Positions 33,445-46,259 of a stretch of DNA of 64,000 nucleotides are shown piece after piece (within the stretch, counting starts at the first letter, position 1; each line of letters starts with the position of its first letter). The position numbers were made by a program, and so were the translations under genes. The notes beneath the pieces are model-generated. The model saw only the letters and a program-made list of their open reading frames with translations, did not search any database and was not told where the DNA came from. Source of the stretch: Xylaria sp. FL1777 (taxonomy: Eukaryota; Ascomycota; Sordariomycetes; Xylariales; Xylariaceae); the NCBI GenBank assembly GCA_022578965.1, contig MU400536.1:124001-188000 (forward strand), written 5' to 3'.

Positions 33445-34401
33445 TCATGGCCGCAAGAGATGGAGCGCAAAGCAAGCGGGCCGTTCTTTCCATAGACTGT
33501 GATTGATTTCTACCCAAAACGCGCTATACCCATATAATACATCTCACAAGACACTCGGAGTGCCCTAGTCTTTCTGATGGCGCAGAGAAAGAGTAGAGCT
33601 CGGGCTTGGCAACGCACGATATCATGGATATCCCCAGGGATCACACCATACGTTACCACTCAACGCTGTACAACCTAACCCAATACCGCTTTCGGCGTGG
33701 AGTGGGGGGTATCCGTGGTTCCTGGATCACTATTTCAATCCACCTTTGTTGTGCTCGTCACTATCGATTCATCTCTAAATGCGTCGACTTCGTTTGCTAG
33801 GTTGATTGGGTCCGGAAACGAAGAGAAAAAGACCCACTTGGCTGGCATCATTATACTATATTTCTTGTTCTGTGGTGGGCTTTAGTTCCAAAATGGTTCT
33901 TTCAGGCGTTTTGTTGGGCGGTTGTGGCCACTTTGTTGCGAGCCCTAGATACCTTTAACGATGAATGAATTTCGATACCCAACATGGTCATACATTGCGC
34001 TTTTGCAGTTTTCTAAATTAATTGACGATGGTGAACTCGTACTGGATAATAGAAGCCTTAAGAATACACTAGATGTCTCACACCGAGGTATCAGGTGAGG
34101 GTTATCTAGATGCATTGCACGCAGGCTGCCCTATATTTAAATTGGTTGTGGTTGAGGGAGGCAAATAGATCTGTCTATAGACACGATGAAACGCTCTACC
34201 CCCTGTGAAGAACATGTTAAGATTTCTCGAACTACAGCTCGAGCAAGAGACTTACATAGTTTCATTATTTGTGGTTGTTAAAGGGAGTTGAGACAGTTGA
34301 TGAGAGATTCTACACGATATATACCCCAAGCATTTAGTCGACCTAGCACCTTGGGGGTCGTGTGGACAAGCACCATGGGGTTAGAGACGCTAGAGGTCTC
34401 A
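33445..34401. other. Intergenic space between convergent PMP3 and the GTPase gene
   Basis: 3' flanks only; no ORF has recognisable features. Confidence 0.5.
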
Positions 34402-35879
34402 TCAAGCTCTCCCTACTTTAAATGATAAGACCTACGTGAAGATATTAGCGAGGGAATTTGATACAGCAATTTAACGAAACTCACATCGTTTTTGCCTGGG
34501 CTGACAACCGCATCCTCAGATACGCGTACACTCCCCACGCCCTCCACGTAGGCTATGGGGGCATCTCCCATGATTTTTCTAGCAACCTCGCCTACCGTTG
34601 AGTTCTTCTTGACCAGGACGCAATCTCTGAAAGCGACCTTTGTATCCGAGCCTGAGCTGAAGCTCGTCGTATTCCTCACCGGGAAGACAGGCACCAGACC
34701 CAATATCTCAGCTGCCTTTGACAAGACCTGGACAACCCCAGTAGAACCGTATCTGAACAGAATCATATCTCTATATTCCTCGATTGTAGCCTTATTCCTC
34801 TCATCCAGCTCTTTGAGTCCCCCGCCATCCGGATCGCCGTCTGCGATGAGATCTTCCCGGGTATCCACAAACTCGGTGCCCTCTGTATACCTTATATAGC
34901 CCTGCTTGGCCATCTTACGCAGAAACAACTCCGCCTTAGCCGAGCAAGCTACGACCAGGTTGGGGTCTTGCTGCTTGGTGATCTTCATGAGGTTCGTGTA
35001 GGCGTCTGAGTCGTCGATCTTGTTAAGAGCGATAACGGTTGGGAATTTCTCGTCGGTGAAGGCGGCCACGACACGGTCTACTGTCTCCTCGGACCATGCC
35101 TCGAGCGGTTCCTTCAGCGCCAGCTTATCTAGCGTGCGCGCGACGACTTTCGACGTGCTCCCGTACCCGGAGAACTGCTGCTGCAGCGTGTCGACGGCTG
35201 TGGCCTTGACGGCGACGTGGCGCCGCTTGATGGAACCCCACCGCTCCCAGAGGTTACCCTTGATCCACTGTACGATCTCGCCGCGCAGCCAGGCGATGTC
35301 CTGCGACGGGTCGTAGCCCCGCGTGTTCTCGCCCTCGGCGTTCGTCCTGCCGCTCGCATCGACGACGTGGATCAGCGCGTCAGCGTGGCGCAGGTCGTCG
35401 AGGAACTTGTTGCCCAGCCCCTTACCCTGGTGAGCGCCGGGGACCAGCCCCGCAACGTCGAGGAGCTCGATGGGCACGGAGCGGCGGCCGTCCACGCACG
35501 ACCCATAGTTCGGGCGGCATCTGTCCTGGGCGCCGAACCGCTCGCAGGCGCATTGGATCTGGAGGTAGCCGATGGCACGTTGCGGATCGATGGTCGTGAA
35601 CCTGGGCAGCACACCGAGTCAAATGTGAGCAGCGCGTTTTCACCTGACGGAGGGGAGAAGTAGAGGAGACGTAGGGGAGACGTAGGCGACAGGCTGGGGG
35701 AGGCGTACGGATAGTTTCCTGTGGTGCGGGCGTCAGATCAGCGTCGTGCTCGGCTCGCCAGGCTGGCGGGGGATCCCAAACCCACCAACTTTGGACGTGG
35801 CGTCGGTCAAACTGTTCAGGGTCGTGCTCTTGCCCGCCGAAGGCTTGCCGACGAGGCCGATCAAGGGATCCCGCGGCAT
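34402..35879 (-). CDS. Obg/YchF-related GTPase of the yeast YGR210C type
   Basis: Cytosolic translation-factor-class GTPase of the Obg superfamily; precise role unknown. Four exons: 35879-35786, a 10-nt microexon 35718-35709, 35601-34485 and 34431-34402 (introns 67, 107, 53 nt), giving 416 aa. P-loop GKPSAGKS at 11-18. The microexon supplies part of the G2-side motif, so that [20 protein letters not shown] reads through two junctions. G3 is [20 protein letters not shown], then [18 protein letters not shown]4 is NKID. A C-terminal TGS-like region contains [14 protein letters not shown] sequence and IAYVEG. The last junction restores the ending [11 protein letters not shown]; without splicing the C-terminus is aberrant. 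Length and the long insert with Cys motifs (QCACERFG) match YGR210C, not bacterial-type YchF/Ola1. Confidence 0.92.
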
Positions 35880-36323
35880 GGTTCGACGAGCGCTCTGCGT
35901 AGAGGATTCTGGCAAGCGGTGTTGAGAGAAGGAGATGGTGGATTGCGCTATCGGTAAATTAATTAATGAGGTGGGATGATTCCTGGTGGGGGGGACCATA
36001 TAAAATTCCTGCGAGAAATACGTACAGTAATTTAGCTATATACAGTAGATACCCCTACAGGACGGCCGTGAAACCTGAAGCTCCTAAGTAGAGACATGCA
36101 TGTAACCACGTCACATCATCCAGTGCCTCAGACTGAGAGTATCAGTATTTTTTAACCTAGGTGCCTACTTACCTCCTACTGTAGATTACTTAATCATAAG
36201 GGAGAAGATAAACCTCCCTTGTGTCATTCCTATACCTTAAAGTTACGTATACATATATGTGCGTGTGTATACTCGTCGATCTTGGACTGCTGGACATTCT
36301 CATTTTATCGAATACCAATCAAT
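35880..36323. promoter_or_regulatory. Divergent promoter of the GTPase and SET-domain genes
   Basis: 444 bp between two outward-facing start codons, the shortest divergent spacing in the window. ACCTA-type motifs lie near 36158-36178. No operator is recognisable. Confidence 0.5.
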
Positions 36324-37989
36324 ATGCGAAGGGCGCAGTTTTCATTGTCAAACCTACCAGCATGGTGCATGTTCAATAACATCACCTTTACTGGAGTCAG
36401 CGTCGCAGACATCGAGGCTCGAGGGCTCGGCTTAATTGCCGAGACAAACCTCAACAACGAAGATGACGAACTACCGGCCCTGCTCACTATCCCGAAAGAG
36501 CTCATCCTTTCCGCTACGGCCGTCGAAGAGTATGCCAAAGAGAATAAAGACTTTCGCCAACTCCTCGACGTAGCTGGCCATCAGGTAGGACTCTCGAGTC
36601 TTCATCGATGAGCCACCGAGTTGACAAGTCTTCTATCCACTAGTCGCTTAGGGGAGACATCCTATTGTTCTTATTGACGCAACTCGTCCTCTCCTCTCCT
36701 GACTATACCGGTGGTCAAGGCGCTAGCACAGCTTGGACTCAATACTTCAAGCTCCTTCCCAATGATGTCCCTGTTCCCACGTTGTGGACTGAACCCGAGT
36801 TGTCTCTTCTGAGAGGCACCTCGCTCGAAGTAAGCTCTTGCATATGCATCATCATTTTTCCGTCTAACAGCACATTAGTCTGCTGTATCTGCCAAGCTTG
36901 TTGCGTTGACGAAGGAGTTCAATCGCATTCGAGACGCGACCACGAGCCTTGTGCAATGGAATGTGCTGATCGAAACTGATGAGGCAATTACTCTGAGCGA
37001 CTGGATATTGCTAGATGCTCTCTACCGGTCTCGCTCGCTAGCCTTGCCCAAGTCGGGAGAGTCAATGGTCCCCTGTCTTGACCTGGCGAATCACTCCAGT
37101 CCAGCAACGGCTTACTTCGAGGAAAACTCAAAGGATGAAGTGGTGCTACTTCTCCGTCAGGGAGCAAATGTTCCTGTCCAGGACGAAATCACCATCGACT
37201 ATGGGCACGACAAATCAGCCGCCGAGATGTTGTTCAGCTATGGATTCATTGATCCCGTCTCGACTGCTAAAGGTATCGTCCTGCCAGTAGAGTCCATGGA
37301 AGATGATCCACTCGCAAAGGCGAAGCTCTATGTCTTCGGATCTGCGCCGACCTTGAAGATCACTGACAGTGACACCGGTATCCCGCAATGGGATGCGCCG
37401 TTTATTCATCTGATGTGTCTAAATCATGAAGACGGCCTACACTTCAAAGTCTTGCAGGAGACTGATGGGTCACACGATCTCAGGATGTTCTGGCAGGATA
37501 CCGATGTCACGGGAGAAGCTGGAGCAATGGGAAGTCTTATAAAGGGGCATGAGTTGTGCCATGTTTTCCGTCTCCGCGCCGTCACTGTTGCTCTTCGAAT
37601 GGTTCAGCAACAATTGGAAGTCCTTGCGGAAGAGAGGGTATTAATTGGAAGCGAGAGACCGCATGTCGCCCGAGCTGCATCACAGTTAAGAGCATTGGAG
37701 AAAGATCTCTTTGAAAGAACTTTTCGCATGCTGGAACAGGAGGTAAGGGAATGAAGAGGTCTAATTCTACCGCCCTGATCAACTTTGAATTCTTCTACCA
37801 TATTGTTTTCCTTGTCTACTACCAAAAATTCTATCCCACAATAATTACCTAGTGCAATGAGCAGCTGAGCAACTTAGACTGACTCCTTCGCAGAAGACCC
37901 AGCTTTTTGAAGACGAATCGGTGACAGCTTATCTCGCTGCAATGAATGGCACCCGACAAGACGACTTAGACGAGGAAGACTTCACGTAA
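36324..37989 (+). CDS. SET-domain protein lysine methyltransferase (RKM / Rubisco-LSMT class)
   Basis: Probably a cytosolic non-histone lysine methyltransferase using S-adenosylmethionine; yeast relatives modify ribosomal proteins or elongation factor 1A. Four exons (36324-36584, 36644-36829, 36879-37742, 37894-37989; introns 59, 49, 151 nt) give 468 aa. The N-terminal SET part includes GVSVADIEARGLGLIAETNL and LLTIPKELILS. After an inserted helical region come CLDLANHSSPATAYFE (NHS at 220-222) and EITIDYGHDKSAAEMLFSYG, the SAM- and lysine-channel motifs. A C-terminal helical substrate-binding domain follows (residues about 300-460), ending in an acidic tail DDLDEEDFT. The ATG at 36324 is used; an upstream in-frame GTG is not a start. 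The substrate cannot be told from sequence. Confidence 0.87.
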
Positions 37990-40813
37990 TTGTGCAGAAA
38001 ATGCTACGTTTACTTGGATCGCATCCTCCTGGCTGCGTATGTGCGTAATGAGCATTGGCCTCTGGTTTGGTAAACAGCAACAGCAAACAGAACACTTGAT
38101 TGCAATCTTACCGGAGCTCTATACGAGCTCATAAATTACAGCTCCTGAAACAATCTCACTACTACTAGTTGGTTCACTAGTGTAGTATCCGGTATCTGTA
38201 CCTGACAAATTTAGGTCTATCCAATCTCAGAATTCGTGGACTAATGGCTAACAAGAGACTTTAGATAGCAATAATAAACTAGGATGGAGATATGATAATA
38301 TACATAGCCATTCCGTCAATGCCTCATTAAAGATTCGGATCTACAAGTTTGACTGTGTATTATATTCTCTAATTTCTCGGCAATGAGAGATCAAGGATGA
38401 TTGAATCTATATGTAATGGCCGACGTTGCCCGCTAGCGAGCCTCCTTGTGCTCTGTCTATTTACCCGGCAGGCAACTCAACCGGAACCTCACCGCCGGAG
38501 GGGTCCCTCGTGGCATCCCTGAATATCTGCATCCTTATTTGATCTTATAGTAATGGGTGTCTTTCTTATAGCAGCAGCCTTCAACCGGAGCGAAGAGACT
38601 CATTTTGCTAAATATGAGATTCCGTCTCCTGCTTCCTACGCTTTAGGCAGGACGCTATGAGCGTTTCCGATGAAATGATGCTACAAATGCAGTCCCATAG
38701 CAGGCGTCCAAGATATCACCGATCGGGCAATGGGTGTCTCTCTCACCTAACTAAACAATCTTGCTTGGTACATGAAAATCGTAATGTGCCCGTGCATCGG
38801 CGACCTTGCGTTCATCATATGCTGTCGACCAGAATGAAACCCCCTGACGGCATTGCAGAATACACTGCTTTTCACCTGCATTGGACGACACCTGTTGGTG
38901 TATATCATGTTAAGTTGCTAGCAAGGATGAGCAACATCTCACCAAGTATACCCTCGCCGCTCTGAAGAACACGAGGCTTGGGCTACGTAGACGTGCAGCT
39001 CTACTGTCTCATGGTTCCAGCGAGATCGGCGTATTCATAGACTCAAGAGAAACACCATTCGTCCGAATGTGGCGATGTATCGCTTCGAACCGCTGAAGAT
39101 TGTAGTCTGTCTACTGTGGTCAGCTTAGGCGGGCATTGCATGAACTGAACCGACCATGCCCTGCCGTGTTATCGAAATAGTCGAGGACGAACGCGCGCCA
39201 AACCCAACCCAAGCCCCCCACACCCGTCATGTTTCATTCTGTAGGCCTAGCACTGTCCCGGAGCAGAGGGGCATAAGCGATCAATCATATTGCAGAGCAT
39301 GACGAGTCAAGTTCTGGCCGCCCATCGATTGCTGAGATTACCCCAGAGTCTGCCCAGAGCACAGCAGAGGTGCCGGTTGGGATACCTGGTCTAGGTTTCT
39401 GTCTTGGTGGGTCATCAGTATCGAGTATGCTACACTTGTGTGAGCCTAGTGTAGCGAATTAGACTCGACAATACCGGAGAAGGATCTCATGCATTTGTCC
39501 TGCATTAGGTAGCATCTTTTTTGCCCCGGCGTTGGAACCAATAACATACAAGACGAAAACAAAACGGAATATGTCAGATGGGTTAGTTCTTAGCGGGTTT
39601 CCGAGATGGTTTTCTAGTGTCGCTATTACCTGGTAAAAATGTGTCATCTGGCGCAAATGAACGAGATCCCCCGGCCACATGGAAGAAGCTGTACCATGGC
39701 GTCGGTCCCCAGGCGGAGAGCACTACTCTGATACCTAGTCTGCCAGTTGTTCCTAGGGCTGGGTATACATATACCCATTCGATAGGCAAAGGCGCCATGC
39801 ACCAAGGCCCCTGACACACAGACGCGCGGATGCCACTGCAGCTTGGCGGCATGTATTCTCAACCGTGGTACTGTGCGGGAGCAAAGAGGCGCAGTTTGCT
39901 TGTGATACCTACCTCTTCGCTGTGTATGTGAGATATGTACGACGGGAAGCATACCTAGATGCATAGGTAGACGTGAGGGACATGAGGCGGTGATTCAACT
40001 TGACGACGCTCGATGAAAATGGAATGCATGTGGCAGATCTTGGCAACAACGCAACACTATTGTTGGGATACCACACTACTGTACTATGCCAGTTATATAC
40101 CCTCACCTACTGCCCACCCTGTCCCTGTGCGCTATGGGGGACTATCTACTCACTAACAGCCTCTTGACTGAGTGTGCCAAATCGTCGTTGGTCGGGCATC
40201 TGAGGCATCCTTGACCGATTGCACTGCAGTAAAACGGGCCTCACTCCGTCACCCCGGCCAGACCCCGGATTCCTAGCCCTCCTCCCCCATCACACTAAGA
40301 CGACACTAGACCTGGTAGGTAGATACACGATACCGGGGGGCACGGGGTGGTGCTGGTGCTGCTCGTACTTTTCAGGGCCCCGCAAATTTGCCATTATCTG
40401 GAGAAGCGGGCGCTCCTGGCTCCGTTTCTTTCCCTTCATCTGACTCTCTTCCTCTTTTCCCTCTCTCTTCCTCTTATCGAATTCACTGTCGTCATCCCGT
40501 TCCCACCTCACCCTTTCGACCTCTTCCACGGCAACGACCCCGTCTCTACTGCGCAAATCTCTGGCTTGACTCAAAATAGGGCTGGATACCTTGAGTTGAA
40601 AATATCACGCGAGCTGACGTGGTTCGGTGCTGTTCGTAGGATCCGAAGGATTCCACCTTCACGAGAAGGCTACACCTCCCCTTTTCCATCGTGATCCGAA
40701 CGTCCCATCTTCCATGGGGACCGGTTCGTCTGTAGCATTTCTCTACCACGACTTCGAAATCCACGCGAGCAACCCCCAAATCCAAAGGTCGCACTGCATA
40801 ATCGCTCGCCAAG
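37990..40813. other. 2.8-kb intergenic space upstream of the FacB-type gene
   Basis: No supportable gene. ORFs near 38657-38965 and 39583-39964 lack family features. The final 500 bases, pyrimidine-rich from about 40420, are a plausible promoter and 5' leader for the activator gene, which commonly has long leaders. Confidence 0.45.
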
Positions 40814-43638
40814 ATGCCGGGTATACTGCCAATGAAAGTGATCAAGGTGGGCACTAGCTCACAAAGCCGAATTGCCCAGGCCTGTGACCGTTGCCGCTCA
40901 AAGAAAATACGTTGTGATGGGATCCGGCCGACATGTTCACAATGCGCGAATGTTGGCTTCGAGTGTAAGACTAGCGACAAGCTTAGTCGACGCGCCTTTC
41001 CTCGCGGTTATACCGAGTCCCTCGAGGAGAGAGTACGACAATTGGAGACGGAAGTCCGGGAATTGAAGGACCTATTAGACGAGAAGGATGAAAAAATTGA
41101 TATGCTCTCTAAAATGCATGGCCACCGCCCGGCTTCCGTCAGGTCGAGTGCGAGCCCGAAGCCTCCGGTAAAGCCGGAAAGAGATGGTGGCCCACCCGTG
41201 AAACAAGATGTCTTTCGTGTACAAGCAACACCGCTATTGCTCGGTGTCGAAAATTCAGATTCATATTTCATGGGGTCTTCAAGTGGACGGGCGTTCATTG
41301 GTAAGTCCTAGCTCCAGTCAATATATCTCGTTCCTAACATTGTCGCTAGAAACATTTAAGCGAAAGATCCAGGAGAACGGAAAGCCATGTGGAGACTTCA
41401 ACCCAGAAGCATTTCTTCACATTCAAGGGTGCTACCCCTTGGTAGCAAAACCTCCGTCTCAGTCGTTAAGGGTCCCCCCACGACTCTTCTCAGATAGATG
41501 TGTGAATGTCTACTTCCAGGAGTGGGCGCCGCTCTTCCCAGTTCTCCATAAACCCACTTTCCTGCATTTATATGAAGAGTTCGCGAGCGATTCTGATAAA
41601 ATTAAGAACAATCACAAGCTCACGCAACTCTACTTGGTCTTCAGTATTGCTGCCTTGTCGAGCGAACTGCCGGACCTTGAACAGATTGCCGCTTGCGAGT
41701 TACAATGGCAAAAGGCGTTGGATGCTATCATGATGGACAACACGATGCACACACTGCAATGTTTAGTGTTAGCTCTTGTATACTGCACAATTCGTGCCGA
41801 CTACAAGCGTCTTCAGCACTACAAGGCCATTGCCGTTGGATTATCCCATCGGCTAGGCTTGCACCAGAGCCAGAAGCGGTTCTCCTTTGGGGCCTTGACT
41901 ATTGAAACGCGAAAGAAGGTCTTCTGGACATTGTATTCTCTCGACTGGTATGTTTCCTCATCGTTGCTTCCGTACAGTCTAATTAACCTTCAAAAGCTTC
42001 TCCGCCGCCATACTTGGCCTCCCAAAATTGTTGAAGGATGAGGATATTCATGCAGAGTATCCAGCGGATACAGACGATGAGTATGTCACGGAGAAGGGGT
42101 TCCAGCCTACTCTCCCTGGAGAGCACACTAGGATATCGAGTGCTCTCGCCCTGTTCAGACTATCGCGGATTTTGGCCCATGTTTTGGAGAAAAACTACCC
42201 TGCTGCCACCTCCCATGAGCTTTCACTTCAACAAATGTCATCACTTGATGCAGAACTCCGAGCTTGGGATGAGGCTCTCCCTACCCATCTCAAGCTCAAC
42301 TTTGTCCAAGACAAACCATCGACAGACGTTACCGGGAGCCGGTCTCCAATCTTGGTATGATTCTATTTCCCAAGTAGTGATCTCACTCGCTAACACTTGC
42401 AGGCTCTGGCGTATTATTACGTCCGTACGCTCATCTATCGGCCAGCAATTGGCTCGAGCTTGGGGGCGAAAGCTGCGCCGGCTCTCCTGGCAACCGCTGA
42501 CTCGAGCAAGCACATCATCCAGATTATTCAACTGCTAGAAGAGAGAAGCATGTCGTTTTCTTTCTGCTTAAACAAGACAGATATTCTTGTTCTTTGTGGA
42601 GTGACCTTGCTTTACCAGGGCCTAGAGCTTAAACATGATAGTAAGCTCATGAAGGATATAGAGCGGCTGACTAACGTCGTACTGAAGACCCTGCAAAAGG
42701 GCAGAGCTGCGGGGATATGTGATCTAAAGAGAGTCGCAAGAATGTTGATTATGGTCGGTGAACCATCACCATCGGTATCAATGCAAAAGAGTCCGAGTAT
42801 AACAATAGCCGCGCCACCTAGGGCCTCCCCTCCAGCGACAACCTATACGAAGGGTTCACCATACGGCCGGCATGCTGGACCAGCTATGAGTGAGACGGAT
42901 CTACTATCTCAACAGGAGAAACTACGTCGTATGACGATGCCAAGCTCGTCTACGAGACCAGAGCTTTATCGCTCACAATCTCGAGCTTCCTTCGACCACG
43001 CCAGCACAGACCAACCGACATCACAAGCTGATCACCGCTTTTCTATATCTCAGATCCAGCAAAGGATGATGCGAATGTCACCCGCACAAAGGACAAAACC
43101 AAATATGGACTACCTTTCGCTGGGCAACAACACAGCATCTAATCCCCAACCACTATCTCCGAATCAAAATCAAATACCACCATCGCAACCTATTCCGCCC
43201 TCCCATCAGCCGCCGGCCTCATTATATCCGCCTACCCCGGCGACCAAAGGTATCTCAGGGGGCGGCATCTCGCTAAGTGAGTGGGAAGCACTACTAGGTG
43301 CAATGGACGGCGGTCAGATCAACGTTTACGATGCCATTTATGGCGGGCCGGCTCTATCCTTGGAGACGCCCACTAGCGCAGCAACGAATTATACGGAATG
43401 GGCACAGGATCCTTGGGATTTGTCTAGTTTCAACATCCGAGACCTGGACTTAAGTACAAACCCGCCGCAGAGTGTGCTCAGCCTGAGCGATGAAAGCCTC
43501 AGCTCGGGTGAGGATCTCTCGAGCGACCTGTATCTCAGTATGAATGGCGAAGACTACAAAAGCGGCCTAATACCTCATAGGAACAGTCACGACGGGCCAT
43601 CAGTGTTAGACGGTCTCGATATGGGGCTGGGATTATGA
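40814..43638 (+). CDS. facB: Zn2Cys6 transcriptional activator, FacB / ACU-15 (Cat8-like)
   Basis: Nuclear activator of acetate and C2-compound utilisation genes in filamentous fungi. Four exons (40814-41300, 41350-41947, 41997-42354, 42403-43638) with three introns of 48-49 nt give 892 aa, close to A. nidulans FacB (about 867). The binuclear zinc cluster is CX2CX6CX6CX2CX6C with Cys at 24, 27, 34, 41, 44 and 51 ([20 protein letters not shown]). A basic linker ([20 protein letters not shown]) leads into a coiled-coil dimer region (about 70-100). A fungal transcription-factor middle domain follows ([50 protein letters not shown]). The C-terminal 300 residues are Ser/Pro/Gln-rich with acidic patches, an activation region. 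SNF1, its likely upstream kinase in other fungi, is also in this window. Confidence 0.85.
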
Positions 43639-46259
43639 CGGTAGCTTGCCCCCGCTTCCCGCTTCCCACTTCCCATTACTTTATTTTTTTTGTCTGTTAC
43701 TAAGCGAACATATTTGATTTGGTGGTACCGGTATTACTTAGACCCGTGTTCTATGATTGATGATTGGCTGGGACCGATTTAGGATCTACGGTATATCCTG
43801 TCTTGTACACAAGAGGGGGTTCTTGACAGCACTGGGAAATGGGTCTGGTGAGATTTATACCTGGGCGGTTCTATTAGTGATTGTAATAAGTTTAGCGTTG
43901 GTCCCTTTCTCGTTCGGCCCCAACGAAATTGAATGGCTTTTTCTAGCCCTTACTTACTATCCGTCTTCTTTGTCCGATGCCTCGAGTCATGTGTGCATGT
44001 GTAGTGTGGTTCGACAGTGATCAGAAAATTTGGTGGACCGGTGAAGCTGATGGATGGGAGTGCACTAGAACACTACATGTAGGTACCTAGTCAATCCAAA
44101 AGTACAAGCTAACTCTAACATACGGCTGGGATTTGATATGCACAGTAAGTAACTCAGGCGGTCTGTCAGAAGTATGACTCGCTGGAAGGTTCCTGATCTG
44201 CAATGGTTTGGCCAGTTCTGGCCAGATGCTCGCAGGCATGGTGGTGTACACTAAAGGAAAGCTAACCCGAGATAGATCTCGAACCTACACTATACCATTT
44301 CGCTACATAGTGTATGTAGTATGATACACTACAATCGCAGCTAGGTATACCCATACGGCCGTGAGGAGACAGCTCTACACTAACTAACTACTACCTAGGT
44401 ATACACTATAACCCCAGTCTACACTTGTTAGCTGCAGCCCATCATCATAGGTAGTGTACATACTACTATAAGCTAGTAACGACAAGGGATCTGCATCGTT
44501 AAGGTATTCCTAAACGAGTCCCGCCATCGGCATAACCCTTAACAGCCCTCAAGGTCCTGGTACAGTAAGAACAAAACTTGCGAACGCCTGGTGATGCCCC
44601 GGATGTATACTACCTACACTACATACTCGTAGGTAGCGTGCTTCACTCCGTAACTCCTGCAGGCACTGCGCCTCGCCGTCTTCGGGCACCTGGCCTACAT
44701 TTGCATCTGCATCTGCATTTTGCCTTCGCTCTTGTGCTTTTCTTGACATCATTTGCCGGCAGCCCCTAGTCCCTGGATCGTCTGTTTTGCTTTTTTTTTT
44801 CAACGCATCCCAAGCGTCGCTGGTAGGGTTGTGGCCTGTCGTAGATCTGTCTGTGTCTGGTATATAGAATACTGAAGATAGGTGGATGCGACGCTAGGTG
44901 GTATTGTCTCCTGGAGATATATTGATTGATTGATGCCTACCCGGATGGCCAACCTCTGTGCTCTGGTCTCAACGGATACCCATTGGAGGTCTACATGTAT
45001 ATGGTGTTCAGATATACCATCAAAACACGTACATGATGTCGATGCTGTTGACGATTGGTTGTGTAGGTTATAGGTTGTATATTAGGTAGGTATTGGCTGC
45101 CCTATCGGTTCTATCTACTACCTAGCTATCTACCTCGAGATAGCCCATGTAATTATCCGAGCGTGCTTTTATTGCAATAATTACCTAATAGGTAAATCCG
45201 ATATCTCCCTAAAAGCCCTCTCTCTTTATCCCATTCTGCTGTCTAGACCATGCATGATGTTCGTCACAACAACCGTGTGATGTGATTCAAGCAGGATATC
45301 CCTTGGCCTTTGGGCGGCATGCATGGTATTTGCGCATTTGTATTGGCTGAACCCCAACCCCAGGTCTGTATAGTCTAGGTCGTCTCACCCAGCTTAGATT
45401 CCAGGCACATTCTCCTTCTTCCGCTCAGACACGTCTACACAGCCAGATGAATGGCCTCGGTCCCTTCAAGAGTCCAATCCAACCGTACCCGAGGGCGTTT
45501 GGATATTCCCAGTCAATTTTTGGTGTATCAAATCTCTTTTGCCATTTATTCCTCTGCTGCCATCTTCTCGCGCTATCGCAACTCCAGAACAGCAGCTATT
45601 GGGATGTTCTCGTTCTCTCTCTCACAATGTAGCAACAATAAGATCGACACTTGCTAAGTCCGACTGTAACGACATGACACTTTTCCCACTTCCCCAGCTG
45701 CTTCTAATAGGTTATGCTGGGCGATGGCATGCAGTTAACCTACCGGTAGTGTATCTGTATCTCATCACCCATACAGATCTAGCCCAACTCTTCTCGAGGA
45801 CCCATCGAGCAGCAGGAGCCCTGTCCAATCAGACTGGTTCAATATATAGTCGCCGGCAGCGAACCAGCAAAGCTATTGATAACCATAATCCAGTCAACCC
45901 TGGTTGGCCCGGTAGAACACGATTCAATCTCCGGTAGCCTTGTGCGTGGCCCGGCCTGCAGCCTTAGGTACAGATTATTTAAGCCATTGCGTTATCTCTT
46001 CGGGTTCTAGACATCCATCCAACAAGAACAGCTGAGGAGAGTCTCAGCGCTCGTACCAGTTTCTCTCAATAACATCATTAGCACAGTCGACCATAAATAA
46101 GCCCATATATGTGACAGCCCACGCTACTTACCTGTGGCCTGGCTTGCCAGGACAGCAAGCCTTATCGTTTGAGGCTTCTGCTTGGAACAAGACTACATCT
46201 GCTAGAAATTCGCCCTTTGGCTATCTACAGCGATTATTCTATGGGACTAGGCTGGCAAA
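43639..46259. other. 2.6-kb intergenic space
   Basis: No supportable gene. It contains scattered ACCTAGGT-type motifs (about 44080-44090, 44390-44402, 45084-45135) and a short TGCATC tandem at 44701-44721. ORFs near 45450-45940 are overlapping and featureless. Confidence 0.45.
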
